Part shown: piece by piece, positions 19,425-21,138 of the stretch
How positions within the stretch are numbered: position 1 is the first letter of the stretch
Layout: each line of letters starts with the position of its first letter
Assembly: GCA_035702985.1 (NCBI GenBank)
Contig: DASSZD010000098.1
Coordinates: forward strand, 1-21,138
DNA: 21,138 nt
Source: JAKAXG01 sp035702985
GTDB taxonomy: Bacteria > Actinomycetota > Acidimicrobiia > Acidimicrobiales > Palsa-688
Reading direction: 5' to 3'
Notes under the pieces: generated by a model
Told to the model about the DNA's origin: nothing
The model's input: only the letters and a program-made list of their open reading frames with translations
The model's database searches: none
Made by a program: the position numbers and the translations under genes

Positions 19425-20625
19425 CTCGTCACCTCGTTCCTCTCCATGCCGCGGCGCGGGCCCCGGTCCGGGACCCCGGACCGGCCACCGGCCACGCGCT
19501 GGGCCAGTTGTTCGAGCGAAGACACCGAATGTCCCTCCACGAAGAGGTCAACGTACGGCAGGGCGGCGGCCATTCCCCGGGCCAGGGGGGCGTAGCCGGG
19601 GGACGCCTTGAGCGGGTTGACCCAGATGATCCGCCGGGCCACCCGGGACAGGCGGCCCATCTCGGCGTCCATGACCGCCGGGTCGCCCCGGTCCCAACCG
19701 TCGGAGCAGACGACGACGATGGCGCCGCGGGCCATGCCCCGCACGCCCCACACGTCGTTGAACTGCTGGATGCTCTCCCCCAGCCTGGTACCCCCGGACC
19801 AGTCGCTGACCGCCCCGGCCACCGCCCGCAGGGCCGCCTCGGGGTCGCGCCGGCCCATCTCCCGGGTGATGCGGGTGAGGCGGGTGCCGATGGTGAACAC
19901 CTCGACCCGCCCGGCATGGCGGGATGCCACGGCGGCGTGGGCGAAGCGGGCCAGCCCCCGGGCGTAGGGCTCCATGCTGCCGGACACGTCGAGCAGGAAC
20001 ACCATCCGCCGGGGCCGCTCCACGGGGGTGCGCCACGCCCGGCGCACCGGCACGCCGCCGTGGCGGACGTTGCGGCGGAAGGTGCCCCGCAGGTCGGGGT
20101 GGCGCCCGGACCGGCGGCGGGTGGGGCGGGTGCGGCGGGACGGTCTGAGCTCGGTGGTGATCCGCAGGGCGGATACGAGCCGGGCCGCCTCGGCCCACTC
20201 CTCCGGGGTGAGGGACCCCATGTCCCGGGTGCCGAGGACCTCGGCGGCCGAGTAGCGCACCGCCTGCACCTCGCCCGGCTCGGGGCCGTCCCCGGCGGCG
20301 CCGGCGTCGTCCTCGCTGTCGTCGTCGAGGGCCAGCGTCACCGGCTGCGACCACGACGGGGCCATGGTCATGGCGGTGATGTCGGCCCAGAACGACGTGA
20401 ACACCCGGTTGTAGACGTCTATGTCCTCGGGCCGGCGCACCAGGGTGGCCCGCCCGGCCCAGTACAGGCGGTCGGGGTCGTCCACCCCGACCAGCGCCAG
20501 CGCCTGGGAGTACAGCACGGCCGAGCCGGTCGGCACCGCCACCCCGGCGGAGCGCAGGGCCCGGGCGAAGCCGGCCACGATCCGGTCGGCGCGGTTCAGC
20601 CGGGGCGGGTCGCCGCCCTCCCCCC

Positions 20626-20629
<4 letters not shown>
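19421..20629 (-). CDS. coxE: CoxE-like VWA-domain protein
   Basis: ATG 20629 overlaps the MoxR stop (ATGA); 402 residues. The N-terminal half (LNRADRIVAGFARALRSAGVAVPTG, DRLYWAGRATLVRRPEDIDVYNRVFTSFW) is the CoxE helical region, followed by an acidic linker and a very basic patch (LRPSRRTRPTRRRSGRHPDLRG). The VWA domain then starts with the MIDAS FLLDVSGSMEPYARGLARFAH and continues GTRLTRITREM, SDWSGGTRLGESI, VVCSDGWDRGDP. CoxE and the MoxR-type CoxD form a chaperone pair that, in Oligotropha carboxidovorans, is needed for assembly of the Mo-Cu active site of CO dehydrogenase. Gene order D-E is kept here. Confidence 0.92.

Positions 20630-21138
<509 letters not shown>

Overview
The window is high-GC DNA with actinobacterial traits: GTG, TTG and probably CTG starts, stop/start overlaps of the NTGA type, leaderless-looking starts behind TAGCNT -10 boxes, Ni superoxide dismutase with its own maturation peptidase, a DUF501/Ppx locus, and an acyltransferase/epimerase pair resembling mycobacterial Rv0502/Rv0501. 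The lineage is inferred; a deep-branching actinomycete such as an acidimicrobial relative would fit. No rRNA, complete tRNA or CRISPR array was seen.

Region 1 (about 1-3500) is a decayed mobile or defence-type island. It holds an N-terminal tyrosine-integrase fragment, three different type II toxin-antitoxin modules (RelE/HigB-like with XRE; MazF with its antitoxin on the minus strand; ParD-like with a zeta-type kinase), a tRNA 3'-end-like sequence that could be an attachment site, and a second remnant of a related integrase. Each TA promoter carries its own inverted repeat.

Region 2 (about 3500-10,440) contains a two-domain ferredoxin-like protein of unknown role, the 3-methyladenine glycosylase Tag, and a minus-strand signalling cluster. 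That cluster runs STAS antagonist, anti-sigma ATPase, PAS-GAF-PP2C phosphatase and a cobalamin-binding sensor, joined by short overlaps or gaps, followed after a repeat-bearing spacer by a PAS-GAF-PAS-GAF protein that has a histidine-kinase dimerisation domain but no ATPase domain. The cobalamin protein has the W-x9-EH signature of CarH-type B12 photoreceptors, so a light- or cobalamin-controlled partner-switching pathway is the most exciting hypothesis here.

Region 3 (about 10,490-15,490) has a VOC protein behind a short upstream ORF, sodN with the divergent sodX, the acyltransferase/epimerase pair, and a GNAT acetyltransferase overlapping an alanine-glyoxylate-type aminotransferase.

Region 4 (about 15,500-21,138, minus strand) is a tightly overlapped operon for maturation of aerobic CO dehydrogenase-type molybdenum hydroxylases: CoxD-like MoxR ATPase (cut by the window edge), CoxE-like VWA protein, two XdhC/CoxI proteins, a MobA/MocA-like nucleotidyltransferase, CoxG, and then a DUF501-exopolyphosphatase fusion. 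Two genes in it appear to start at CTG inside CTGA overlaps.
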